From Parachlorella kessleri (lineage: Eukaryota > Chlorophyta > Trebouxiophyceae > Chlorellales > Chlorellaceae), in contig BBXU01000203.1 in the NCBI GenBank assembly GCA_001598975.1, positions 1 to 64,000 on the forward strand: a stretch of 64,000 nucleotides of DNA. The letters run 5' to 3'. Made by a program: the position numbers and the translations under genes. The number at the start of each line of letters is the position of its first letter. The stretch's first letter is position 1. Shown here one piece after another: positions 1 to 11,950 of this stretch. The notes beneath the pieces were generated by a model, which was not told the origin of the DNA, searched no databases, and saw only the letters and a program-made list of their open reading frames with translations.

Positions 1-3000
1 AATGCCAATGCAACTGCATGTGCACTACCTCCGCCCTGTTGCCACCTTCCTGACTGACAAGCCCAGCCCTGCCCCCAGACTGACCTGGATCCCCAGCACG
101 TAACCTGCAATTGCCAGCTCCGCCCCGCCCACTTCCCCCGGCAGCGCACACAGCTGGTCCACCATATTTGCCCGGGACCCCCCACACTTGAGGAAGGGCA
201 CCAGCGGCATGGGGTAGAACTGGGAGTCGCGCAGCACCCCCCCGGTGCCCGCCCCGCTGGCCCGCCTGCGACACAACAGGCAGCATGCGCAGCGTGCGCA
301 GCAGCAACCCTTGAAGTGAGGCAGTGCATGGTGAGTGCCCTACCACCATCCTACCCCTACCGTCTGGGCTGCAGTTGGGGCTCCTCCCCTTGCCTCACGG
401 ACATGGGATAGTCAAGGATTATGATCAGGCTATCGGGTATGTGGCAAGCTAATACGCAAACAGCATGGCCCGCTTGGAGAGGGCTGGCAGCGAGAGCTAC
501 TTACGCCATGCTGGGCATGCTGTTCAGGGTAGTGTTTGAGGCCAGGCCCCGGCTCTGTGCTGCCTGCATGGTGTCCAGCCGGTGCTTGAAGCTCTGGGAC
601 AGCTGCAGCCGCTGGTCCTGGCTACGGATGCCCTGCAGCGAAGAGTAGGGCCTTCCATCCTTCACAAGCGGTGCCCTGCCACAACCTCCTCACCAAGCAT
701 AACCCCCACAGGTCCCAGGCCTGCTGACTGGACAGCAGAACATGCATCTCGCCCTACTTTGCCACAGTTCGCTTGCGGCCCGTCCACGACATCACCCTCC
801 CTTAAGGCATGATCCCTGCTCTAAGCTGACAGCTGCCCGTTGCCCATGCTGTGTAAGTGCACCAGTTGCTGGCCTGCTGCACTTGCCTGTATGATGAGGG
901 GCATGTCCTCCGGGTAAGCCCACACCTTGGCCATCGCGGCAATCTCCACCTCGCGCAGCTGGTCAACCAGGGAGTCCACCGCCTGGAAGGAGCCACACAA
1001 TAACCCATCATGACGTAAGGCAACGCGTGCAGCGATGTTGTCCTGCCCGCCGCACACTGCTACCCACACGGCCTGCCCTGCCACCCACCTTGGCAATGAC
1101 CCACACTGCCTGCCACACCCATATTCACCGTTGTGCAATCACGTCTGCCAAACCACCTCCCTTGCTTGTCCCCTGCTGCCCCACAGTCCGGCCCCAGCAG
1201 CAGCACCAACCGCAGGGGCGCACGCGAGCAGGCAGGTACCCCGCCACTCACCTCCGCTTCCCCCATGAAGCTCTGTGTGGCTGTGTCGAAGGCGCCCCGG
1301 GAGGGCGTCATGTGCTGGGCCACCGCGCGGCGCGACTTATTGGAGAGGTAGGAGAAGACGTCCAGGAAGGCCGACACGTCCGTCCGGCGGGAGGCCCCAG
1401 ACTGCACAGGAGGGAGGCGTAGGGGCAGCAACCGAGCCCAGGTGTGGCATCAGCGGGGTTGGGTGGGGTTGGGTGGTGTGGTGTGGGGTAGAGATGTCAG
1501 TGGGGGTGGCGGCGGCACTGGTGGGAGGAAGTCAAGCTCTGCAAGACGGGCTCAAGGTGCTTGACCCGGCTGACCGCCATAGGCAAGCGGCTAGGAGGTG
1601 CAGGCGATGGTTCCACGTCTCCATGAGTACAAAATGCCCATGCCGTGCAGGCACATCCCGGTGCCAAGGCCAGCGCAGGGGCTGCTGTATGCACAGTAAA
1701 ATTGACAGGGTGTTGCCACTACCCGGCCGCTCTCACCTGCAGGCACTTAGCCGCGTTCTCGCCCATCACATGCAGCCGGATGCTCTGTACCGCCGCAACA
1801 AACATGTACAGCTGCCCCGGCGGCGTGGCCGGCTGCGGGGCCCCCCGCTGCCCGCCCACCCCGCCCCTAGTACCCCCTCCATCCCCGCTGCCATCGCGCT
1901 GCTGAGGCTCCCTCCCGGGCTCCGGCTGCGGGCTAAGGGGGCTGCCGCCGGCTGCACCAGCCCGTGCCCCTGTTCTGAGTTGCTCCAGGTAGACGTCATG
2001 CTGGTAGGGGAGCTCCAAGGCGATGCCGGGGCACATGAGGGAGATGGCGGTGGTTGGGAGGGTGAGCGTACCGGCGATGGGGATGCCGTGTACCGCCAGC
2101 GTGTGCTGCACCATGTCCTCCACCGAGGAGGGCCACAGGGGGAGGGAGGGAGGCCCCGGGGGCCCGGAGACGTGCGATGCCATGGACGGTGCACCACCAG
2201 CGGTGGAGCCAGCTGCAGTAAAGGCAGCCGCAGCAGCAGGCGGCATGGCGGCAGCGGCGGCTGCCGCCGCCGTGGCCGCCAGGGGTGGCGGGCACTGTGG
2301 GCTGGCCCAGCTCCAGGGCTTGGAGTGGCACACCTCCCACGCCTCTAGAAAGCGCAGCGCGGCAGTGAACACCTGCTGCTCGTACGTCAGCTGCAGCAGG
2401 CTCAGCACCCCACAGCGGGGAGGGCAGCTCAGTAACCGGGGAGTGAGGCTGCCGGTGAACCAAGTCATTGCCAGGTTGGAGGGCTCCCACACTGTACCAC
2501 GCCATTTGCTGGCATGCTAGGCACGGCATGCTATGACACGCCAGGCACGCTTTGGCATGCTACCTCGCACTCTCCCTCCCCACCGCCTGGCACTCACCGA
2601 GATGGCTGCCACCTGTACATCCAAGTCGTAGCCGCCAGGGCGCCACTCCAGGTCTTCAAGGACCACGCCAGGGCCCAGACCATTAGTTAGTGGCTGGGGG
2701 GCAACCACCGTGCGGCCGCCCTGGCCCGCTCGGGGGCGGACTGTCAGCGTGACAAAGCGGCGCTGCAGCTCCACCCCGCGCCAGGCGCCTGCGGAGCACA
2801 CCAGGGTGCTGTCTTCAGAGACATTAAGCGCAGGTGAAGTGTGCGAGCATTGACGGCACGGGCAGGACCCACCAGGACAGCAGCGTGCGCAGCGTCCCTG
2901 CTAAACAGGCCAGCAGCCCCAGCATAAACAGTTTTCCTGCCTTGGGAGTTACCCAGCCAAGCAACCTACTGGACTGCGACAGGCTGACAGCGCAGCAATA

Positions 3001-6000
3001 GGGACAGCCACACCACCCCCTGCAAGCCCCAGCAGGAGGAACCAGGCAGCAGCCCTAGCGCGGCCGCTTGGCAGGCAGAGCACGGACAGCAGCCCGGCAG
3101 CCGCGCGCCGCCGCTCACTTGGTGACAGCATGGTGCCGGAGACGGCGTATCTGAAGAACTCTGCCGCCTTGCAGACCCGGTGGCACACGGTAGAGGGGCT
3201 GGCCAGCACCCGGGAAGGCATGGGGGCGGTGGGGGCAGCGCAGCGCCCCACAGTGAGGGAGGACACCAGGGCCCGCAGCACACCTGCAGCAGCGGAGCAC
3301 ATAGCGCACAGCTAGGAATTCAAGCGCTGCCAGCATAGGGGGTGGTCGCCAACAGGGGGCGTCCAGCTCACTGGTTGGACGCAGGCGGTGGAGACATGCC
3401 ACGCACATACAAGGATGTGTCGCCAGATCAGCACAACCTCGACTCTCCGCTGCAGGGGCAGGCCCCAGGTAGCCATCCTGTGCCGGCCCATGCTGCCCAC
3501 CTCCTTCGATACCAGTCAGCTACGAGCAGGCTGCAGCCCTTGCTCTAAAAGCGGCGCCTGAAACACGCCCCTCCCCCACAGGCAGGTAAATCTCCATGGG
3601 GCCTTTAAAAGAAGGAAAAAAACACCAGGCCTCACTCACCTCCTGGCGCCACCTCGCAGCTGATCCCCTGCACCACCAGGCCCAGGTAGGGCACCCCCGC
3701 CTCCCCAGGCAGCGCAGCCGAGGCGGGCCGCATGTCCAAGGCGATCCCCACTTTGGGGCACGTGAAGGCCAGGCGAAGCGCCAGCAGGGGAGGCACCGAG
3801 GCCGGGGCAGCCCCAGGGGGCGCCGCCTCTTGCACCTGCGCGGGCAAGCTGGGTTTCTGCAGGTCAGCTGGGGCGCAGACAGGCTGGCCAACATGGCGGG
3901 GATGCCGGTGATGTGGAGGGCGGATTGATGCATGGCTGAACATGCTGCTTCGGTGCAGAAGCCTCACCCCCAGGCATGCTTGGCTGGTAAACAAATATGC
4001 GCACATAGTCCAGCTCACATCAACTGAGCCACGGCAAGAACTTTGCACCAGCACCAGCTCCGCTCTAGTCGGCAAATGGCCAGCCGGTCAGTCCGGCCAT
4101 CACCCCAACAGGCGGCCAGGCAGCCAGGCAGCTAGGCAGGCAGGTGGGCACAGGATCGCACCTGGTCCAAGTGGAGTAGCCGCTGCTGCAGGGTGGGGCT
4201 GAGGGGTCCCTGGGTGTAGACCACCGCGTCCAGCTTGTCGACCACCAAGCCCTGGAGGGCGGGGTTGGCAGCCAGCCGTGCGTTGTGGACGGCCGCCACA
4301 CCGTACCTGCAGGCGAGGGCATGGCATGTGGAGGTCAGGCGGGAATGGACATCGGCGGGACACTGCGCAGCTGCACAGCAGGGGTTATCAGCTGTCCCCG
4401 CTGCCCAACCTCATCTTGCAGTACGGCCCACCGGATGCACCTAGCACAACATACTACCAAGTAGGACATCTGGGAGCTTCCTCATCTGTGGGATCACCGC
4501 CCAGAAGGTGTCCATACCCTAGCAGAGCTCCCTAACGAAACTGCAGGGCGGCAACACACACCAGCAGCCTTCACGGTGTGAGGTGCCGCCTCAGCCCAGT
4601 ACCAGACCTCGCATTCTTTGTTGCCTTACCTGAAGTGCGCCACCTCCTCCACACTGAGCAGCTCCTCCAGGCCCTGCAGTCGTCTCAAATCGTCCGCCGC
4701 CGCCTTGCGCACCCGCCGCCGGTGCCACCAGCGGCGCCCGGGCTCATGGAACCCCGGCGCATCCACGTGGGCAGCGGCGTACAGGCGCTGGTACTCCTGC
4801 CGTAGGCGCCGGCGCCGCGGCAGCGCCTCCAGCGGCACCTGGTGCCGCACCACGCGCCGCACCTCGTCCGCGACCAAGCTGCCCGCGTGGCGCCACCAGT
4901 CGCTGGCGTGCGCCAGAACCGGCACCTGCGGCCGCGCCTCCCAGTAGTTGCCGTAGTGCTGGAAGTGGAGCTGGCGGTCTAGCAGGCGATTCAGCACACC
5001 CATGGACGCCACGTTCAGCTCTGGAATAAGCGCCTTGAGAGCCACCGCGATATCTAGCAGGAAGCTGGACCCTGGGGTGCCTGGGCCCTCGCCGGATTCC
5101 TCCATGAGATCCTCCTCCTGCAGGGAATCTGCTGTTGTCCCTGCTGGCTCGGCTTTTCGCCACCCTTCCTCTGCCCCTGGCGCCGGCGCCGCTTGGGAGC
5201 CAGGTGGCAGGCCGGCCTCCGCCGCCGCCGCTGTGCCTGCTGCGGTTGACGCGTCTGCTGTGGACATGGGCGCGGCGGGCACCCCCTCCGACATGACGGT
5301 GGACAGCCGGTAGAGGTGGGAGGCCTGGGGGCCCATGCTGGCCCGCGCTGGGCCACCCAAGTTGGAAGGCACTGATGACAGCGAGCCTGCGCGCAGTGGC
5401 GGCCAGCTTTAGCTGCATGCAGACACTACCCCACAGGCCCCTTCAGCAAATTGGAGTGCAACTGCTACCGCCGCAAAAATGGCATGCATTGCCCTCCACT
5501 CTTCTGTACAGCTGGCCCCCGCTTCACTGCTCTCTAAGCTCCTACCCTCACGTTTGTTCCATCTCCGCTTTTGTCAGTTGGCATGCATTCCCACGGTCGT
5601 AGCACGTGCACAGCTTTGGGCCTAAACTACCACTGATTTGGCTGATGCGAGTCCTTCTGGACAAGCAAGCTGCCAGTCACCAGCCCAAAGCCCTGAACTT
5701 CGACTTGCCAAGCCCTCCTGTGCCCTGGGCCACTCATTGTGCTCACCAAACCTCCGTCGCGAGCGCCTGCTGTCAAGGCTCGAGAAAGGCACGCTGCCCT
5801 CAAAAGATGCTGAGTAGACGCCTCCCAGCCCATCCAGGTCAGCTGCAGCACATAGAGCAAAAGGTGAGGAATTGGGGAGCAACCCAGCGACCAGCTTGCT
5901 GGGCTTCTGCCCGCCCAACAGGGGGCTGCCCCTTGCCACTGCAAATCCCTGCCTTGTTTCGACAACAGCAAGGGTTGCGGGTTGAATAAGGAAGACAAAC

Positions 6001-8519
6001 AACAACAGAGACGAACAGCTTCCTGAGGTGCCGCCTTCCACTCGTATTTTCACCCTGCCTTACATGCCCAATTTCAAAGTTGGTGTTCACACTGCTGCTG
6101 GAGAGGGACCAGGCTAAAGCCAGAGCACGGCTCTTACCCGAATCGACAAACTCAAGCTCATTGACATCCTCCTGAACCGGCTCCATGGAGCTCTGCTGCC
6201 TCAGCCGCTCGAAGGGCGTCTGCTTCAGCCGGACCCCATTCATGCTGGGGCGCGAGAACTGCACCCGCTGCTCAGGCGAATCCTGCTGCAAACCATTGCC
6301 GCTGGCGTCGCCATCCTGAGACGCCGCTGCTGCTGCTACTGCTGCTGCTGCTGCCCCACTCAAACCGTTGGTTTGCGGCGGCTGAGTGGTTCCTGCAGCC
6401 GCTGCAGTTCCGTAGACGCTGCCTGCACTCGGCTCCACCTGTGCTGCAGCCGCCGCCGCTGCTGCGCCTGCCGCCGCGGCGGTGTGCGAGGGAGGCAGCA
6501 GGCTGATGATGATGGTGGCCTCCCACTGCCGGAAGACTATGTGTTCCTCCACAGGCGCGTTGGCTAGCAGCCGGGCGTGCGAGACCCACCTAAGCACCGG
6601 CCCTGCTGCCTCCCGCTGTGGCTGCTGCACTGCGCCTGCCTCTTGGCTGTCAAAGCCGCTGGAGCCAGTCAGCCCGCCCGGACGGCGCCGCTTGCGCAGC
6701 GCGGCATCTGCCCCCGCCTCTCCTGGCCGCCTGTTGCCCCCTGCGCTCCTGCCCGCTGAGAAGGCAAATGTGTTGGGAGGGCCAGGGATGCCGCCGGCAG
6801 CTGCCTGCTCAGCCTCGCGGTACCCTGGCCAGGTGGTGGGGTACGTTTGCAGCATGAGGCTGACGCCAGTCATCGACAGGCACGTGGCGGAGGGCCGGTC
6901 TGTCACGATGTGTCCCCACAGCGCGCCTGGCAGGCGCAGCAGGAGCCTCCAAAAGGGCTCCTCGCCCACGCTGCCTGCTGCTTCGCCCGCTGCCGCCCTG
7001 CCGGCGCCCACCGCCGCCTGCTCTGCCTGCGGCGCGGCGGTCCCTTGGTCCGCCATTGCCAGCAGCGTGGTAGTCGCGGCAGACTGCATGGGCAGGTCGC
7101 CCAAAGTGCCGCTGACCTGTGCGGAGCCGACGCCAATGCCGCCCCCTTCGGGTGCCGCCGAGGCACCCTCTGCCCCAACGCCAGCTGGCCCCGCGGCCGA
7201 GCTCACACCCTGGGGCACTAGCTGGATGGCTCGTATGTGCATCACCGCCGCGTCAGCCCCCTGCAGGTAGTTTGCCGCGGGGCGGGGCCCCGGCTCGCCG
7301 TACTGAGTGTACCGCAGCTGTACGTCCCGGATCTCAAGCTGCACGTACTGCAGCAGGAAGCCCAGCAGCTTCTGCAGGCCCCGCGTGGACAGCCGGTCCA
7401 GGGCACTACCTGCAAAGAGCACGCGGGGCGATTAGTGGGCCTGTGGGTCGGAAGCCAGTGGGAGGGGGAGCAAGTGCTGTGGCATTCGACATGCCTACTA
7501 CCAGTGGAGGCTTTCCAAAATGTCCATCAACAGCAAGCTCAAGGATCGGTTGGGTGTACAGCAGAACCCACTCCAAAGCAGTGAAAGCCATCCAACCCTT
7601 TCCCGTGTCCCTTAGCCAGCCCCTCACTACCCACCCTTGGCTTTGCCGGTGCCGGCTGCCACGGCTGCCCCCCAAAGCATCTGCTCCACCACCGCCAGTC
7701 TCGCTGCCTTGTCCGCATCACGCTGCTGCTGCTCTCTGTCTTCCCTCTCCTCAATGGAAGGGGGCTGCAGCAGCACACACATGCCTCCCACACGCCTCTG
7801 GCATGCTTCCGCACGCACCTTCAAGGCCACTGGTTTAGGAGACTTGGAAATGCCAGACTGTCCACCTGCCAACCCATGCTGCTGCGAACGTACACTACAT
7901 TCAAGGACGTTCTTAACGCTGGTCATAAACCGAGCGAGGCATGAAAGCCAGCATAAAGGTCACAACAGCTCGCCCAACAGTTTATTTCTCACCTTGGGCA
8001 GCTTGACCTGCTGTACATGTGCCCTGAAACCTGAAAGCCTGAGAGTGAGGGGCCTGCTAAGGCTTGGGAAGCCCAAGGCTACATGCTCTACGGAGGCCGC
8101 AGCCAGCTGGAACCCGTGGGCATGAACTTGGCTGAGCACCCAGGTGCCCAGAGCAACCCCTGATACCTCCACCCCTGCACAGCACCCCCAACGGCCAGCC
8201 AGTGTTGTCCCGTCAGGTGCAAGTGCCACAGGCTGTATTTCCATGCAGCAAGTGGTGCTCCAGGAAGGGACAGTCCACAAGCATGAGAGGAGTGGAGCAC
8301 GGCATCCCAAGCACCCCTCTCACCTTCATCTGTGTGCCACACGCCAAACCCATTGGCAGTGCCGTCCAGGTTGGCGCTGATCTGGCGGAGCCACCGCTCC
8401 AAGGCCACTGCCAAGAGGCGCTGCAGCAGGGCCAGCTGTTTGATAGCCGCATAGCCAGCAGCACCGATCAAGACGGAGGCTCCCAAAGCGTATGCTGCGT
8501 AGGTCAGCAGCCACCACAT
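1..8519 (-). CDS. VPS13/chorein-like bridge lipid-transfer protein (5' part, runs off left edge)
   Basis: Probable VPS13-family protein, which in other eukaryotes forms a hydrophobic groove carrying lipids between membranes at contact sites. Exons read on the minus strand: 8519-8324, 8126-7993, 7818-7635, 7409-6054, 5842-5747, 5371-4630, 4306-4162, 3856-3640, 3283-3119, 2788-2598, 2516-1737, 1401-1252, 982-887, 632-505, 265-105; about 1,580 codons with consistent phase, and more beyond base 1. Seen: a hydrophobic first ~35 residues (MWWLLTYAAYALGASVLIGA), a VPS13-like strand VQLEIRDVQLRYTQ near 7330, and near 4630-4960 the WWRHAGSLVADEVRR ... RRRLRQEYQRLYAAA block ending LEELLSVEEVAHFR, typical of the VPS13 N-terminal region. 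Exon 4 carries long Ala/Gly/Gln-rich inserts. The intron after 887 has a GC donor. It could instead belong to another bridge-protein family; the hydrophobic N terminus is unusual for VPS13. Exons nearest base 1 are the least certain. Confidence 0.75.
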
Positions 8520-8841
8520 AGCCTCTAGTCAAGGTCCACAGTCACCCACAGCCCGCACGGCCAGTCATCTCGTGCCAAGCATGTAGTCACGGTCTCATGA
8601 CAGCAAAACACAAACTGTTGAGGGTCTTAAAAGTTTAAACTATGTGTCGATCTCATGTGGGGGCAGATTCCCTGGCCCACAGGAGGCACACTGGCGCTCG
8701 CACGAGAGGAGTCCAGCCAGGCACAGCAGGCACACCTTGGAGGGGAAGCAAAGTTCATTCGAGTTATTTAGCAAGTGCAGCGTGGTTGTATGAAAAAACA
8801 ACTGTGATACTCAGTATCGCGCTTCAACTGATCGACTGGCC
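8520..8841. promoter_or_regulatory. Divergent intergenic region between VPS13-like gene and TFIIF beta
   Basis: This 322-base gap separates two divergently transcribed start codons (8519 minus, 8842 plus), so it should hold both core promoters and 5' UTRs. No TATA box or clear operator-like repeat was recognised. The stretch around 8600-8645 and 8755-8815 is more AT-rich than its surroundings. The promoter assignment is inferred from gene layout only. Confidence 0.45.
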
Positions 8842-10890
8842 ATGGACACATCAGTCCTAGAACAGCTTGGGGCTACCGAGGCTGTGGAGATAGACACAGA
8901 GCATGGCAACCGCAAGATCTGGCTACTCAAGGTATGTGTCCTGGCAGCACGTAGTTGACCCTGCAGCCCATCACTGGTGGCCTTGAACAAGCCCGACAGT
9001 ACCCCGACTGCTTCCTGGCTGGTGGCCCTTTCAGGTTCCCAACTTCCTGGCACACCGGTGGAAAACGGTTTGCGACAAGGCTATGAACGAGGGCACAGAG
9101 CCCGTAGGGCCGAAACTGGGCACCATCCGCTACAGCAGGAGTGCAACCGACTCCACCGGCAAGCCGCAGCCAAACTTCAGCCTACGGCTCGACAGTGAGT
9201 TGCGAATGCATTCACAGCATGCAGCGGTCCGTAGAGTGGGGGACATGGAGAGAAGCGTCTGTACTCCATAAGGTGGTTCAGATGACTCCCTGTTCATAGG
9301 GATCTCTCCACCTGCAACGCCCAAATGGATGGTCAACTGACATCTGCTCACCTCCTCACAATATATCACCTGCACTTAAAGTCATGACCTTGAGCCTGGG
9401 TAATGCAGGCGACTCTACACGGGATGTTCCCCAGGAGTACAACATGGCAATGGCGTCAGGCAGCCTAGGAACCATCTCTCTAGCGGCCTTCTCAGAGGGC
9501 TCTGGGCGAGTAGGCGAGTACAATTGGCATGGCCGGCAGTATGGGATTTGGCGGTTCCTAAGCCTTCCATGCCACAGATAGCCCCCAGGCTCTATTCCCC
9601 GTTAAATTCTGTACTTGGGTCTCACACTTGTTGTCCTACCATGAAGCTGCCGTGGCCCTGGTAGAGCGCCATAGTCAACAGCCTATTTGCCGGTTACGAT
9701 TACTAGCCCAACCCTGTCTCCCTTGCAAGGCCTGCTCTCAATGCCTCAAAGATAACAGTGCTGGCTGGGCCCCTTGCTCCCCGCAGCTGCTGAGGGGCGG
9801 GTGGATCAGAAATTTGACCTGGAAGTCGTCAGGCGAGCCACTGTGTCTGCCGCCGATGGCGCCGTGGAGATAGACCCCGAGTACCGGCAGCTGTCGCGGC
9901 AGCGGGCGCAGGCAGCGGCCACGAAGACACGCACTGTGCAGCTAGTCTCCGGCCAGGAGATGGCACGGCAGCGGGGAGTGGCATCCATAGGCGTCAAGCG
10001 GAAGGTGAAGGTTGCGCTGGCTGCGCCTGCTGCTGTTCATCGTCGGGCAAGGCTGCTTGGATGGCATGCTGGTAGTGAAAACTTGCGATGATTGGGAATG
10101 TAATAGGTTGCCACCCTTAGTTGAGCGACAAGTGCAGGGACAGAGCTGACAGCACCTGCAGCCCAAACCGATGGATCTCTTTTGTGCCCGCTTCTGCTGC
10201 TGGGCCTTTATATTCATCTTGTTGGCTTGGATCAGGGTGGAGTACCACGCAGGGACTTGCCTAGCTGCATCATCCCGCAGATTTCTGTGCATCTCACTTG
10301 CTCGCCTTCCATCTGTGCGCTTCATGACCCCTTCATTCCCCCCTATCCCCAGAGGCCTTCACCTCTCACACAAGCATCTCCTTTGGAGGGCTGCAGGACA
10401 CCTCTGACAAGCGTGTGTCCAAGCCGCGGGAGGAGCTCCTGGCCCAGCTCTTCAAGCTGTTTGAGCGGCAGTCCCACTGGGCCTTCGCCCAGCTGCAGAT
10501 CAAGACGGAGCAGCCCACCACCCACCTTAAGGTCAGGGGTTTAAATGGTGTGCTGCAACGGTGCGCTGTGCTGTCATGACGGCAAAGGTTTGACATAGGC
10601 CTCTTGCTGGCATGAGGCAATGCCTGCATGTGAGGCCGGCCTGCGCGGCCGTGCCAAGTCCGGCGTGTAATCCCTGATGGCGTGCCTGACACACATATCA
10701 TACAACCCTGCCTGTCAAAACGGCTTTTTCAACCCATTGCAGCATGCAAGCGGTGGGTACCTGCTCCGCTTGCTTGCAGAATATTTTGAGCGAGATTGCG
10801 GTCATCAACAAGAATGGGCCCTACAAGGGGCTGTGGAGCCTGAAGAAGGAGAACCTCACAAGTGCAGCAGCACAGCCAAGTGTAACCTAG
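8842..10890 (+). CDS. GTF2F2: Transcription initiation factor IIF beta subunit (RAP30)
   Basis: Small subunit of TFIIF, which binds RNA polymerase II and brings it to the preinitiation complex in the nucleus. Six exons: 8842-8931, 9035-9194, 9409-9513, 9787-10004, 10355-10531, 10780-10890, giving 286 residues, near the family's usual 250-290. The N-terminal dimerisation barrel starts with NRKIWLLKVPNFLAHRW and continues through SGSLGTISLAAFSEGSG and EGRVDQKFDLEV. The C-terminal winged helix is clear: REELLAQLFKLFERQSHW, QPTTHLKNILSEIAVIN, and the closing NGPYKGLWSLKKE. The start is the only ATG in frame before the conserved W-L-x-K-V-P block. The intron after 9513 needs a GC donor to keep the GRVAAEGRV junction in frame. 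The exon 5 acceptor could also be two bases upstream. A housekeeping gene with no evident link to the PKS. Confidence 0.93.
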
Positions 10891-11950
10891 GTCGGCCGTA
10901 TCTTCTGTGGGGAGGTGTCGTGGTGTAGCTGCACCCTCTTCTTGAACTGCATGGTTCTGCTGTAGTAAGCTTGGGTATGTTTCGTTGTGGCAATCGAGAG
11001 AAGCCAAACATCGTGCAGTAGATGTGCAGCTCATGGTGCTATTGTGGTGTTAGAACGAGGACGGTTGTAGGCCACTCCCCACATGCGTGCTCATCCGCCC
11101 CTCCCTTCATTCATTGTTGTTGGCTGGTAGGAGATGAACAGATATATAAGCTGGCCAACTGACAAGGCGACCGGTTGTCAATGCGCTGAAGACTTGCATG
11201 GGTTGATGAGCCAGTCGGTCTGTGACCAAGCCACGCTAAGGCCACGTGCAAGCAAGTGGATCGGAGCTGGGACTGAGCCAGCATAGAACAAGTCAAAGCA
11301 GGGAAAAGATCGATGCAGGCCTCAAGGATAGTATTGGGTACGCTGCAACTACAAGAGGGGCAGCCGGGGTTTTGCGGCGGCAAAGGCAGGTAGCTGTGGC
11401 ACAACAGTTGCATAGCGCCGTAAAGCTGCTTGGCACTGGCAAGGCTGCCGGTCGGGGGAGGGAGTTGCGGGCAGTCACGAGTGCCTGCCCTAGTACATGT
11501 GAAGGGTGGTCTGTCCCTTGCTGCAATTCAACCCTACCTGCGTACAGAGGTCAACCATAAGCTACACGCTAGGGGACTTTGGAAGCTCGACGCCTGTGGG
11601 GAGGTTGGATAGGACTGCCGCCCCAGGGTGTCTAGGGGCTGGTACTGACCGCCGGGTACTTGCGTTTGCTTGCAGGGATGCCAGGCTGATGTCACATGAC
11701 TCTACCTGCAACACACGTGCTGGTACAACTTGTAAACAGCATTGCGTGTGCGTTATAGTACTATCAGTAACATAGGCCAGTCAACCCCATTGGGACCCCT
11801 TGACTACAAGGTTAGTAGCACGCCAGGTGGACAGGACGTTCGGAGTACTGGCAAGAAGACAAATTTGCAAGTATAAACATTTCCAGTGACCTTGCTCATA
11901 CCCCTTTTGGGTGGGTAGCCTTGTAAAATGCAGTGACCTAGTCGCACTGC
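10891..11950. other. Intergenic stretch, no supported gene
   Basis: About 1,060 bases between the TFIIF beta stop and the CLC start codon. It should contain the 3' UTR of the first and the promoter and 5' UTR of the second. A TATA-like string (gatatataagc) sits near 11141, but its distance from the CLC start makes its role uncertain. Open frames around 11246-11612 resemble no family and lack splice-supported neighbours, so no gene is called. Confidence 0.5.

Noticed and set aside
4085..4150. Repetitive caggcagccaggcag-like sequence as a CRISPR or satellite array
   Set aside because: It is a short simple-sequence stretch within an intron, without regular spacers or unit length.
6090..6142. 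A very short (about 40-base) extra intron within exon 4 of the VPS13-like gene
   Set aside because: Reading through keeps the frame open and phases to the next exon consistent; splicing is not needed.
11246..11612. Small open frames in the gap between TFIIF beta and CLC
   Set aside because: Low-complexity or random composition, no homology recognised and no supporting signals beyond a distant TATA-like string.
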